From assembly GCA_958450365.1 (NCBI GenBank), contig CAUEEP010000433.1, forward strand, positions 1-64,000: 64,000 nt of DNA, in the 5' to 3' direction. The position numbers and the translations under genes were made by a program. Shown in pieces: positions 44,573 to 55,400 of this stretch. The notes beneath the pieces are model-generated. The model did not search any database. It saw only the letters and a program-made list of their open reading frames with translations, and was not told the DNA's origin. The DNA comes from Mesorhabditis belari. Its lineage: Eukaryota > Nematoda > Chromadorea > Rhabditida > Rhabditidae. Position 1 is the first letter of the stretch; every line of letters begins with the position of its first letter.

Positions 44573-46275
44573 GTTCTGGAAATTATTATAAAGAGAGACC
44601 AGTTATAAAGAGACAAAAGAGAGGGACCAGTTATAAAGAGGCAAAAAAACGTGTTTAATTTAATGCGATCCGACCAGATCAGATTCGATTCGATGAACCA
44701 CTGTTTCGGAGCTGATCCGACTAAAACCTGATCTGAAACCATGTATAGTTCAGGAAATAACACCAAAATTTGACTGACTGACTGTAAAATGACAGTTTAA
44801 TTACCGTAGTTTTCCAAAATGTCTTTTAGAAAACGTATTAGCTCTCCAGTATAGATAACTAAATCAGGATTCAGATAAAGCACTGAGAGTTTAAAAGGAA
44901 AGCGGCTAATGTTGGGAAAATGGTTGCCTGTCCTTTCATGAAGTCACTTAAATACTCCCTTTTCATAAGCAATTTCATCAGGATCATTCTGATGATTTTG
45001 TAGAAAATATCCGTTTCAAGTACAGGTACATTTCTTGGTGAAGTTTTTCATTGCATTTCTGCACTGAACCAAACATTCTTATCTATGTTTCGCGTCTTTT
45101 GGAGAAGACAAACGAATGCAACTGCTGATTAAGATCCTTTCGAAAAAAATTGTTCTGTTCTCAAAGCGGAAAAATTTGAATCAATTAAGTTTGATATTGA
45201 TTGTCTATCAGAATCGACTCCGTGGAGTGTGCATATGTTATGTGCCATCTAGAATGAAGTGAGGTCGAACGTCCGATCAAGAATCAAGCCGATCACTCTA
45301 AATCTGGATCGGACTTCTAGCTTATAGTGATCGGCTTGATTCTAGATCGAACATTCGACCACGTTTTACTCTAGATCAAACGTAAAACATACAAAAGATA
45401 GTTGATGACACTTTGATTGATATCCTTTTTTAACTCCAACTCACACTCTACTCCTACCAGACATGGGTTTCACTTTCAACCAAACCGAACCGAAATTTTG
45501 ACTTTTCAGTTTTGTCTAAACCGAAGCGAAAAGTGAACCGAAACGCATGTCTAACACCTAGCTGAAAGGGAGGGAAGCACATCCACGCGAAATGGCTTTT
45601 TCTATACGTTTTCCATGCTTGAGTATCCATTCGACGCAGAAAAATGTTCTGAATTCAATGGCGAAAAAATTTTCATAATCCGTCCCGTAAATTTTTTAAA
45701 AATCACATTTTATTGAAAAAATTGGTCATTTTACACAGAGACGGCCGAAATCACTTGATTTATAGGGCAAAATCTTGCAGATGGCGGGCGGACACGAAAA
45801 TCCTTCAATCCTTCAACTTACTTTTTTTTATGCACCTATACTCTACGAGCATTTTGGTATAGCTGAAAATTTGGCTATATATCTAACTTGTTATGATCTC
45901 GATTTTCTTGATTGACAATAAAATAGGTTTATTTGGAAGAAAGTGCTCAAATCGCTTCACCGAGTGTTCATCAGTTTTGGTTCTTCAACTTCTTGCCCCC
46001 TAGAAACCTACAAAACCGAAGGTTTTTAAAATCTGTGAAAAGCTTGTTTTAGAGAATAAATGAATCTTTTTATTGGTAAAAACTGTAGATTAATTGGTGC
46101 ACTAGCTATTTCTAAAAATTGCAATAAATAAGTGTACCAACTTTCAAGTTGTCAATCTAATAGATCAAATCTAATCTAATAGAACTCGAATTCAAAGCTT
46201 AGAGCTTAAGAAACAAGTTTGGCGGTTGTTTTGTGTTTTTTGACTTCTGCCCTATTTTCATATCTTTATCGCAAA
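44573..46275. other. Intergenic region with fold-back repeats
   Basis: Holds MITE copy 2 (45232-45395), a fold-back of ACCGAA-type words (about 45458-45552: AGACATGGGTTTCACTTTC... to ...GAAACGCATGTCT) and AT-rich sequence. No exon is supported. Confidence 0.5.
45232..45395. mobile_element. Palindromic MITE, copy 2 (partner 18411-18590)
   Basis: GAACGTCCGATCAAGAATCA and AGCCGATCACTCTAAATC in the left arm pair with GTGATCGGCTTGATTCTAGA and TCGAACATTC in the right arm. Same word order as the copy in the lectin intron. Confidence 0.75.
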
Positions 46276-49200
46276 CTATTCTTTAATTTCTTCTTCACTC
46301 TTTTCTTCTTCCGATCGAACACACCGGTGAACAAGTGGAATGAGGCACGAGATCAAGCCGGAAACGAGAATCACCCCTCCACCCAGATAGAAACACATGT
46401 CATAAGATCTTGTTACATCGTAAGCCAAGCCTGAAATTGTAATTGATATTTTTGAAATAAACGTTAATCAGAACCAGATAGAGGTGTTCCCAAAAGACAA
46501 GCGACTCCTCTGTACAAAACGAGAAGACCAAACGAATTTGTCAACTTTTCGATGCCCAACAGATCGGCCAATACGATCGACGTTAGACAGGCATAAGCGG
46601 CTGAAATTCCCACTTTTGAGAAAAAAATCTGATGAACTTACAAATAATGAACCCAAAGAGTGCTCCATAGATCATGAGACTCATGTAAGTGGTACAGAAA
46701 GGAGCACCAAGACAGAGAACTCCACAAGCGACAAGGGAAAAGTTGTTGATGTTGAGAGAGGAGACGAATTGACGGTCAGCGAACCACCCAGAAAGGATTC
46801 TTCCTGGAATAACCAGACCATAGAACAAAGGATTACTGTATTCTAGACATGTTGGCTAATTCAGTAGGACTAGTTCAGCAGTAGATTTGATTAGAATGTT
46901 TTCATTGGAAAGCTGTGATTCAAAAGATTGTCAGACATTTGATACAAGTCCCGTCCCATTTGCCATTGGCAATCCAACTTTGAGCTCAAAGATCTTAGTG
47001 GTAAGCTGTTCAAGCTAAATAGTGGTTGTACCAATCGACAGAGAAAGACTTGACGCATCTAATGATACCAAGAATATTTAAATTGACCAACACCAAGATA
47101 TTTGAGCTCAAAGTTAGATTGCCAATGGCAGAAGGTGCGGGGCATCAAATCTCCAATAATCCTACATTCTTTTGAGTAAAATATGGCTCATTTTGAACTA
47201 ATTGACTAGTCAGACTCTCGGAAAAAGGCTCAAGACTAGTTCTGGTTAGCAGCTTACACTTGATTCACGTACCAATCGTATTCGCCACCCCAATCACCGG
47301 CACAAAGTACATGGTGTCACTCTCAGGAATTCCCTTTGATAAAGCCAAATCTTTAAGAAACACATATGGAGTGAAATACCCAAGGTTCGCGAGGAGATTT
47401 GATATGCAGAGAAGAATCATTGTTGGGTCCTAAACGGGATTCAGCTTTGTTTAAGAGACAGAGAATGCGATGGATTAACCAGAGAGCCTCACCTTCATCA
47501 ACTCCAAGTCGATCATCTCACCGAAAATGGTCCTCAAGCCGAACAATTTACACTTGCTAAAGAGATACTGTAAGCATGATTGATATGTATGCAGCTAATG
47601 ACAAAATTCAAGAAGACTGTCAACTAGCTCACCTCTTCTCTTCAACCAAAGGAATCTCATCAAGAATCTTTCGTGGAATCGTGGTGATCGATGCACGATA
47701 CGAGAGAGCACCTCCTGAAAAAGGGATAAGATTATGATTACGGAAAGTTTAGAGATACTATTAAGACAGCTTGATAATTACCTTCTTTCTTGTATTGACT
47801 CAATCTGCGTATCGATCCTGTGTACAGAATGTCCTGTCTGTTCAGCGGCTTTGCGATTTCTTCTGCTTCGAGGCCCTAAAAAAGTTGATTTAGATGAACT
47901 TACATTGTTGAAATACTTGTTTTTATGCTTTACAAAAGCTTACAGTCAAATTCACACGCAAATCTTTGAGACTTTTCGCGAGAACGCCAGTCGGTTGAGT
48001 GAGCTCCTCGGTGACACTGTAAATCTATCGATTTTGAGGACTTTTGCTGAAGCTGGCTTTGAATTACTTAAGCAAATAAATATATTCTATTTAAAAACAC
48101 ACTAAAAAGCTCGTGGAATGATTTTTAAATCAAATTCTTTTCGTTCATACCCTGTCAAAGTGACCTTCCTCTGCCGTTGATTACTGCTGACTCGTCGGGC
48201 TCTCATTCCCGCCTGAAAAGTTTAACTGCCATCCAGAAATGCCAAAATATCCAGAAATCTCAATTTAAACATTTTTTAAGTTCTAAATTGCCAAAAGTTA
48301 CCCAAGATTTCGCAAATCCATTCTCTCCATCTTCACACTGGGAGATCTCGTTTCTCACCCTTGCCAGTGGATCGTTTGGTTGCTTTTTGCGCTCAGCAAT
48401 TGCTTTAGCCTAGAAGTATGGAGTAGATTTAAGTAATGTCCTTTATAGATATAGATTTATATTAATAAATTACCCATGACTGCGCAAAAGTCATCTCTTC
48501 ATCCTCATCACATTGTGACAAGGCGCCACTTGGACGTCTCTCCGTCGAAATAGCTTCGCTTGCTTTCTTTTGGCGTTTTGCCTGCAAAAAGCATCGAAAA
48601 CTCAACAATTTATCATCAAATCATCAAATGTTTGCCGAGAATTACCCATGATTTAGCAAACGACATCTCATCATCCTCATCACATTGCGAGAGTTCATTT
48701 CCGATTCTTCCTGCATCATTTGCTTCTCTTGCCTAAACCTAATCGTAAGCTTAGTGATTGATTTAGGAACTAAAACTAATTTCAAAGTTACCGTGACTTT
48801 CAAATCTATAGTAGCTCTTAAAATCTAAAGTAAATGTTTACAAGTCTAACTACAGAAGAGCTTATTGTACAGCTCTTTTTATGCCTAATTTCGTTGATAA
48901 TGAAGCAATTTTGGTCTAATTTTGTTGGTAATACACCAATTTTGGTCTAATTTTGCTAGTGAATTTTAGAAGTACAGTGATTACAAGCCTAACTACAATA
49001 CTGATTAGCTTATTCTTTAAAAAAACATGATTTAATCTATTACCCAAGAATCGGCAAAAACACTTTCATCGTCTTCGCATTGTGACAACGCATTCCTCAT
49101 TCTCTCCATCATCTTGTCCCTGTTCGCTTCACCATTCAAATTGATAACTGTGTCATTTGGCTGAACCGATTTTATCAGCATATAAATACTTCTGCACCTC

Positions 49201-50421
49201 CTTTTCATTTGTTTTCTTTTCAACATCATTGACCGTTTCAAGTGCTGGTGGCGTCAACTCTTTGTACAATAATCCAAAGAAAATACACATAAATATCAAG
49301 CCGGCTAACACCCAATCAGCTCCTTTCCAACCAAAATCTGAAAAGCAAAGGATTAGCTAACAAAGTAAGACATCGGCTAGAGAAATCAAATCAGGACTAA
49401 CTGCACTAGTACGTACATTGTATAGCGTATCGAGCGACAAATGGCATCACCATTGTGCCAACTCCCGAACCAGCCACCGCCATTCCTGTAGCTATGGCTC
49501 TAAACGGGCAATTTTGATGTACAACTGAACTTCTTATGACTTTGCTCACCTTTTGCTCTCAAAATAATACCCAACCACAACGATGGCTGGTAGATAAATC
49601 ATCCCAAAACCAATGCCACCCAATATCCCATAGATTGTAATGAAGATTGTGAGATTTGGAGAGAAAGTCGCCAGAATGAAGGCACAGCCAGAGATGATTG
49701 ATCCAATGATTACCGTCTTCCGGGCGCCTAACTTGTTGCACATTGCACCAACGATGGGACCTGAGTAGTACTCAAAACAATTCATTGTCTTGTTTCACTA
49801 ACCAACAAATAAGTAGACTCCAATTAGGAGTGAACCGATGAGAGCTGTCGAAGCATCTGAGCCCTGGAAGTGGAGATTTTTGAGCTCAGAAAGTGTTTAT
49901 AGACCCAGCAGCTAGATAATTCGTTCAATGAACGACTCAGACTCACCTCAAGTTTATTCTTGTTAGTCTAGTCTACTTGATAGCCAATCTTTTCAGATTT
50001 CTTAATTTACTATTGACTAGATTAGCTTGTGATGCTCGAGTTGAGCTTGAAATCTTGGATCTAGCAAGACTCAGCAAGTTCTAGCTTTTGTAAATGAGCT
50101 TCTAGCTTAACTCTAGCTTCTAGCTTAACCCATCTGACAGATAAAGTCTATTTTTACCTTAAATTCATCTTTGTAACTCTGCTTGAACTCTGTAAAACAA
50201 GTGCAAATCCCGTCAACGATGAGATTCGAGAAGAAAGCAGCCATTACAATCACCCATCCATAACCACCATCTGGAGGCACGGGAAGCAGTTGTTTTGCCA
50301 CATCAACTGCTGAAAAAGAAATGGTTGCAGGTTCCAGTTTGGTTGCCCGTTTAACATCAAAGCCGGCAATATAACAGTTAAACTCACGATTTCCAGTCAG
50401 ATCCAGTGAGATCTTGGCCAT
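46276..50421 (-). CDS. Monocarboxylate-type transporter (SLC16-like MFS) with a repeat-built central loop
   Basis: A 12-TM plasma-membrane transporter of the SLC16 type. The 18 exons run from 50421-50388 (start) to 46430-46276 (stop), about 662 aa. [17 protein letters not shown] is the SLC16 signature at TM1. [26 protein letters not shown] and [14 protein letters not shown] follow, and [17 protein letters not shown] and [17 protein letters not shown] mark the second half. The loop between TM6 and TM7 is encoded largely by four similar phase-0 exons (49160-49044, 48732-48646, 48581-48474, 48409-48302), each ending in a variant of SQC-D/E-rich-FAxSW. Later loop exons are 48212 to about 48165, 47875-47782, 47714-47633 and 47556-47493. 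The donor of the 48212 exon is uncertain. The ends of exon 1 and the 37-nt intron after 49198 were set by phase. No lesion seen. Substrate unknown. Confidence 0.9.
46933..47152. mobile_element. Palindromic MITE, copy 2 of 3
   Basis: GCCATTGGCAATCCAACTTT and GAGCTCAAAGATCTTAG on the left are inverted as ACCAAGATATTTGAGCTCAA and AGATTGCCAATGGC on the right. It lies in a transporter intron. Sister copies: 36170 and 59277. Confidence 0.8.
48302..49160 (-). repeat. Tandem exon duplication inside the transporter gene
   Basis: Four exons of 29-39 codons, each starting at a CAG/TAG acceptor and ending TGG|GTAA. Each codes for a basic or polar N-terminal half, then an LSQC/ISQC motif, an acidic run and FADSW, FAKSW or FAQSW. 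All are phase 0 on both sides, so copies can be gained or lost, or alternatively spliced, without a frameshift. Confidence 0.85.
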
Positions 50422-51764
50422 TTAGCTCTCCTGCTTAGCTCTAAATATACAATTTTACGTTTAGCACAGTTGTATAGAAGATAAAATGCTTTGATTTCAA
50501 AAATAAAGAGCTGCAATTGTACATTTTTATCAATAAGCTAGTTTTTTCTAGGACAAATTTTTGCTTTTTTCAATTGAAAGCCAGTTTTTCTCATTGCGTT
50601 CTTTTTCTTCGTTTTCTCAATGTCAAATACCAACTTCGGGGTTAGTATTTTGATATCACTTTTTTTCATTTCAATGATAAGAGACAATATTTTCGTCATT
50701 TTTGAACAGAAATTGTACGATTTCATGGCTCTTACTTTGGAATTTGCAAGAAGGATATTAAAACAAAGATCGTGCACACAGTAAAACCTATAAACTTTGC
50801 AGTTCCAACAAAAGGGTTCAAAATTTTATTGGAAATCTTTTGAATTTGATAAATTTTATAAGTTTGAGTCTTTTACTTGAGGTAAATTACAGTGATCTAT
50901 TCGAAATTTTCCGCAGGATCTTTATCCGATCCAGCTTTGGATGAAAAGCCTCCAGAATTCGCTGTGTACAGTGGAAATTGTGGCCATCGAGTTCAACTTA
51001 TCCTCATTTTTCTGTAAATGGTATGAAAAAATGGTTGTAAACTTTTAGAGTTTGCAAACAGATCCATCACTGAGCTAGATATTTTTAAAATCATTCAATG
51101 CAGGTTCAACGCATCCTTCTCACTATCAGCTACTTTTTCTCTAAAAGAAAACGTCGTAAATTAGTGAACCCTGAATCGGACCTTTAAAGACCAAACAATT
51201 TACACGCATCAAAATGATGAGAAAATGAAAGAAAAGCCGGAATTTTCTAATTGCTAATTTTCGTGTAGAGCATTTAGCCCGTTTACTGAATATCTTTAAC
51301 GTGGTTTGCTTTATTTAATTGCTTGTTGCCAGAATTTCGCTTCTTTTTTCATTCATACGACGGAGATACACTTCTTGTAAACTGAATAAAAACTATTTTT
51401 TTCAAGTTGATTGGTCAGATTGCACGTCAATTTGGGAAAAAGTTTGTTGATTGTGATCAGATATCACGATCAATTAAGGAGAAAGCATCTCCGCCCGGAT
51501 AAAAGATTAGAGAGGAAACAGTCCTCGTACAAACCAATTTGATTCAGTATGCGCAGACCGGGAATTTAAACTCTTAGCATAACTATACATCAAAAATGAC
51601 TCATCATTTGAATCAACATCACTCAAGTTCAAAAACTCTCCATAGTTTCCCACTCATTGCTTCCACTTCATCATCTCGATTTTCATCATCTACTCATGGA
51701 TTTCCTGGTTTGTGGTTCTTTTTTCTTTCAATAGCCTCATTATTTCTCCACTTTTTCCACTACT
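50422..51764. other. Intergenic region
   Basis: A plus-strand open block at about 50919-51018 (DEKPPEFAVYSGNCGHRVQL) follows a TTTTCCGCAG acceptor and ends in a stop; it has no partner exon. A 145-bp block at 51101-51245 is repeated at 57569-57722. Otherwise no gene seen. Confidence 0.4.
51101..51245. repeat. Direct repeat, copy 1 (copy 2 at 57569-57722)
   Basis: GCAGGTTCAACGCATCCTTC ... ACTATCAGCTACTTT ... GTGAACCCTGAATCG ... CACGCATCAAAAT ... GAGAAAATGAAAGAAAAG occurs in the same order and orientation at both sites with a few substitutions. The two copies bracket the second srh gene. Confidence 0.85.
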
Positions 51765-51914
51765 TTTTCTGTCCACGGAATGTTTCTCCCTTTTCCGTTT
51801 TTCCATCAGGTGTCCGACCACAAAGGTGACAATGTTGAAGCAGCAAATCCGTCTGTTTGAATTCTACCAGAAGACACTTGAGCTTCGAGATGACTTCCGC
51901 CTCATCCGACATTG
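51765..51914 (-). CDS. Possible small gene, about 49 aa
   Basis: Minus strand, ATG in TTAAACAATGTCGGATG: MSDEAEVISKLKCLLVEFKQ, then TDLLLQHCHLCGRTPDG and a Lys/Glu-rich tail to a stop. The composition is far from translated AT-rich sequence and CHLCG looks like half a zinc site. A longer spliced form reaching an acidic exon near 51600 (DDENRDDEVEAMSGKLW) is possible. Family unknown. Confidence 0.4.
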
Positions 51915-52467
51915 TTTAACCTGAAATTAAACTTTTATGACACATATAAAAGCACCAAAAAACGAAAAGAAAATACAAAATCCAGAAAAAGCCCTAAAAG
52001 GTTGGCCACGCCAAATGTGAATAAACTCTATTTTGAGCTCAAATTCATTTTGCCAATTAATTTTTATCATTTCTAACAATAAATCTAACAAATAAACACG
52101 AAATAAATAAACTTTCTCGAAAAATTTTTTTAGTGAGAATAGGCCAGGATTAAAGGGGCGGGTCCCTTTAAAGCAAGCATTACACTTTCCATTTTCATTC
52201 TATCAGTTTTTTCAAAGAAACCACCAAAAATGGAGAGTTTCTGGATATCAGTCTTGTTATTTTCTCTGCATCAAGCTGCATCAAGGTTTGAGGTTTAAGT
52301 TTCAGATCTTGAGGTTAAAGCACAAGATTGATACTTTGGATTTCACAAAATTTACCACAAGTCGACTTTATTAGACTTCAAAGATAAAAGTTTGCTCAAT
52401 TTGAAATACTCAAAACAGATTGACCATTAAAATGCTGAATTGAATGAAAAAAATTTAATCTCCGGTC

Positions 52468-55400
52468 TCAGGAGGTTTGAACTCCGGTACGGGTATTGTT
52501 TGAAGTAGATGGAACAACAAAGACATTTCCTCTTTTCGTCAGGTAGAATGTTGCTAATCTCTTCAGAATGGGAATTTTCTGAAGAGATCGTAAAAGAAAT
52601 ACTCGATAGGGTTCAGTTAAGACTAACAAAGCGAGTGATGATTGAGTGCCATGAGATCCGAGAAAGGCAAAAGCGATGTTATTCAAGGCTGGAAATGGAA
52701 TAGTTTGCGTTGCTCTTGAACTGAAATTACTTTGTTTGATTTCTGTTTGTCCGATTCCAATGATTGTGCCATAGTAGAACCAAGGCAATCCACTTGAAAT
52801 TAGGGGAATTGCTGTCTGGAAATTGAGATTTAAGCTGTTCAGAAAGTCTTTTCCTTCCCTCCGTTTAAAACTTTAAAACCAACAAATGGACCAATTGAAC
52901 TACGGCTTATTTCATTAGAAAGGCTAATTATTTTTCTACAAAATTACATTAAAACGGGTTTAAAATGTCTTATATCTGGATTTTTTTGGGAGCATGAAGT
53001 TGGGTAGACAAAATATGTAGAATTTACTGATCAATGTCCTGGGGTATTGTACTTTTGGGGCTTAGGAGCTTATTATCTTTATTTTGAGTCTTATTATCTT
53101 CCATTTGGTCCATTTTTTTTTGATCCCTTCAGCTGTTTTCCTTAAAAATGCAAATTGTGACGTTTTGAGGTACTTTTTCTTTGAGCCCCTTTATCACAGT
53201 CCAGAGAAACTTTTGGCTCAAAAGATAGCCCAGAGTATTTAGCTTAAAACTATAATATTAGTTTTTAAAAAGGATTACGTTTTTGAATTTTAAAAATCGA
53301 AAAACTGAGCGCTATCCGAAGAAAAATTCTCTGCTGGGGTGGCTGAGTGGTCTAAGGCGCCAGCTACCAATCCAGCCTGGCAGCCGGGTTCGATTCCTCT
53401 TGGCGCTAATCTTTATTTGTTATTTTCCAACGAAACTATGAAGGAACAAAAAGATTTTCTGGACAGTCTAATAGTTTTGGATTGGATGAAAAATGGTGTC
53501 CAGAGCAGCAGTGTATTGAAAAGAAAGTTTTAATCGGACTCCAGAGCCTGAAAACTAAGCCGAACCCGCATCAAAGCCAACTTTCCAGACTTAGATCAGT
53601 TAGAATGAAAACCTAACTTCTGGTAAGCCTTTGTGAACCAAGTCTACCGTAAGAGGCCTACAGTACAGCCTGGCTTTCGGAAAACTTCGGCTTAAATCCG
53701 AGTTCAAACTTAGAGACAAAAAGACCAAAGACAAAAAAAAGAGACAAAAAAGACAATTTGTCTCTGGTTAGAAAGAAAAAGTAAAAATTTCAAAGCTTGA
53801 AAAGAAATTGTGAAAATGAATCCCATCAATGATCACCTGAATGGAGAGTGCTGTCAAAAGTTTCTTTTGTTGCAGTCTGGTCTTTTTGCTCAAATGTCCA
53901 TGAAACAAATCGTTGATCAATTTATTGCAAAGAATCGTGTAGATTACATTCTACAAGAACTGATTTCCGTTTTCCCTAGAAACTCACCATGGTCGACATC
54001 CAAATGACACCATAAAGAACAATCCAAAGGAGAAGAAAGTTGATGACAGGGAAATTGATGTACGGTGGATAGATTGGTACCAATTTGCTTGCATAGATAT
54101 CCGGATAGTTTTGAAGATAGGCAAATTGAGGGTTTTTCTGTAGGCAATTTGCATTTTACCTGCTTAGCCTGTCCTTCACTGCAAACTTGACTCACTGAAA
54201 TTCCTAGGCAAAAACCAGACCGGTATCAGAACCATGGTGGAATCGCCCCTAGCCAATAAGAGCGCGTCACACGAGGGGAAGAACAAGCAGCGGTGGCTTA
54301 GGGGTTGGTGTGCCGGACTGCGAAACCGACTCACTCCGTTTTTTTCGTGGGTTCGAATCCCACCCTTGAGAAACTTTTGCTTTTTTGAAAAACAAAGAAA
54401 AATATCGTTATATATGTCGTAGCCGTTTACGAAATTCAGCCGCTAACCGTTCGTTAACGGCTACGACATATATAATTTTAAAGGCTATTAGAGTGCTTAT
54501 CGACACTAGTTTTTGTGTATTGCGTTTAAATTCTGGAAATAATTTGATTTTAAATTTGTCCCTAAAAAATCCTTTATTTTTAGAAGCCGCCGTAATAAGA
54601 CGCAGTTTTAGAGGACCTAAAAATACGTAAAAATCGAGTGGCTAGTAACTTGACGCGCCAGTTGTTTGGCCCTGGTTCGCTCCCGGTCAATGCCTTTTTT
54701 CTTTCTTGACATGAAAATTTTCGAAAGAAAAAAACCATTCTGTGTCAAATTTAATATATCTATAGATTTTTCACTAGCAAACGCAATTCCAGACTAGTTT
54801 TTTTTGAAAACTCGAATTTGTAGCTTAATCGTAATCGTAATTTTCACATGATGGTTTTGTTTTGAAAGTCGGTGAAATTAAGGGTACTGCAGTTATTAAG
54901 GTGAAATTAAGGGTACTACAGTTACCCAGTGTTTAGCCAATCACTTGTGCTACAGTAACCCAATTATGCTTTTTCAATAATCATCTATTACAAGTTCAGT
55001 TTTGATGTTACATCAAATCGATTACTCATTTTTCCCTTACCAACCTCAACTAACTCCGTCAAAAACTCGCTCTCCGCTCCTTTCTGAATCGGAAGCAACC
55101 GAAAGCCGATCGCTAAGAAAATGGGAAAAAGATATAAGATGATCATGTAGAGAATACGGCCAAAAGCGGGTAATCTGAAGTCGAGAAATTTATAAGTAAA
55201 CGTGGAGCTTGTTTACTTGAAAAAATGTTGCTCTGCGAGTAGGCTTTGCCATTTGTAAAAGAACATTACATTGACTGCAGAGCTGAACGACCCGACGAAA
55301 AAACTGCCAGATGCCTGGGAAAGAATGGCTTTTTAGACATGAATTTCACTTACCAATGCATTTCCTGCTCCTAAATTAAAAATCGAGTCCCAGATGCCGA

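Noticed and set aside
46484..46846. 120-residue plus-strand frame
   Set aside because: Antisense shadow of transporter exons 16 and 17.
47734..48105. 123-residue plus-strand frame
   Set aside because: Antisense to transporter exon 12 and its introns; no motif; explained by the minus-strand gene.
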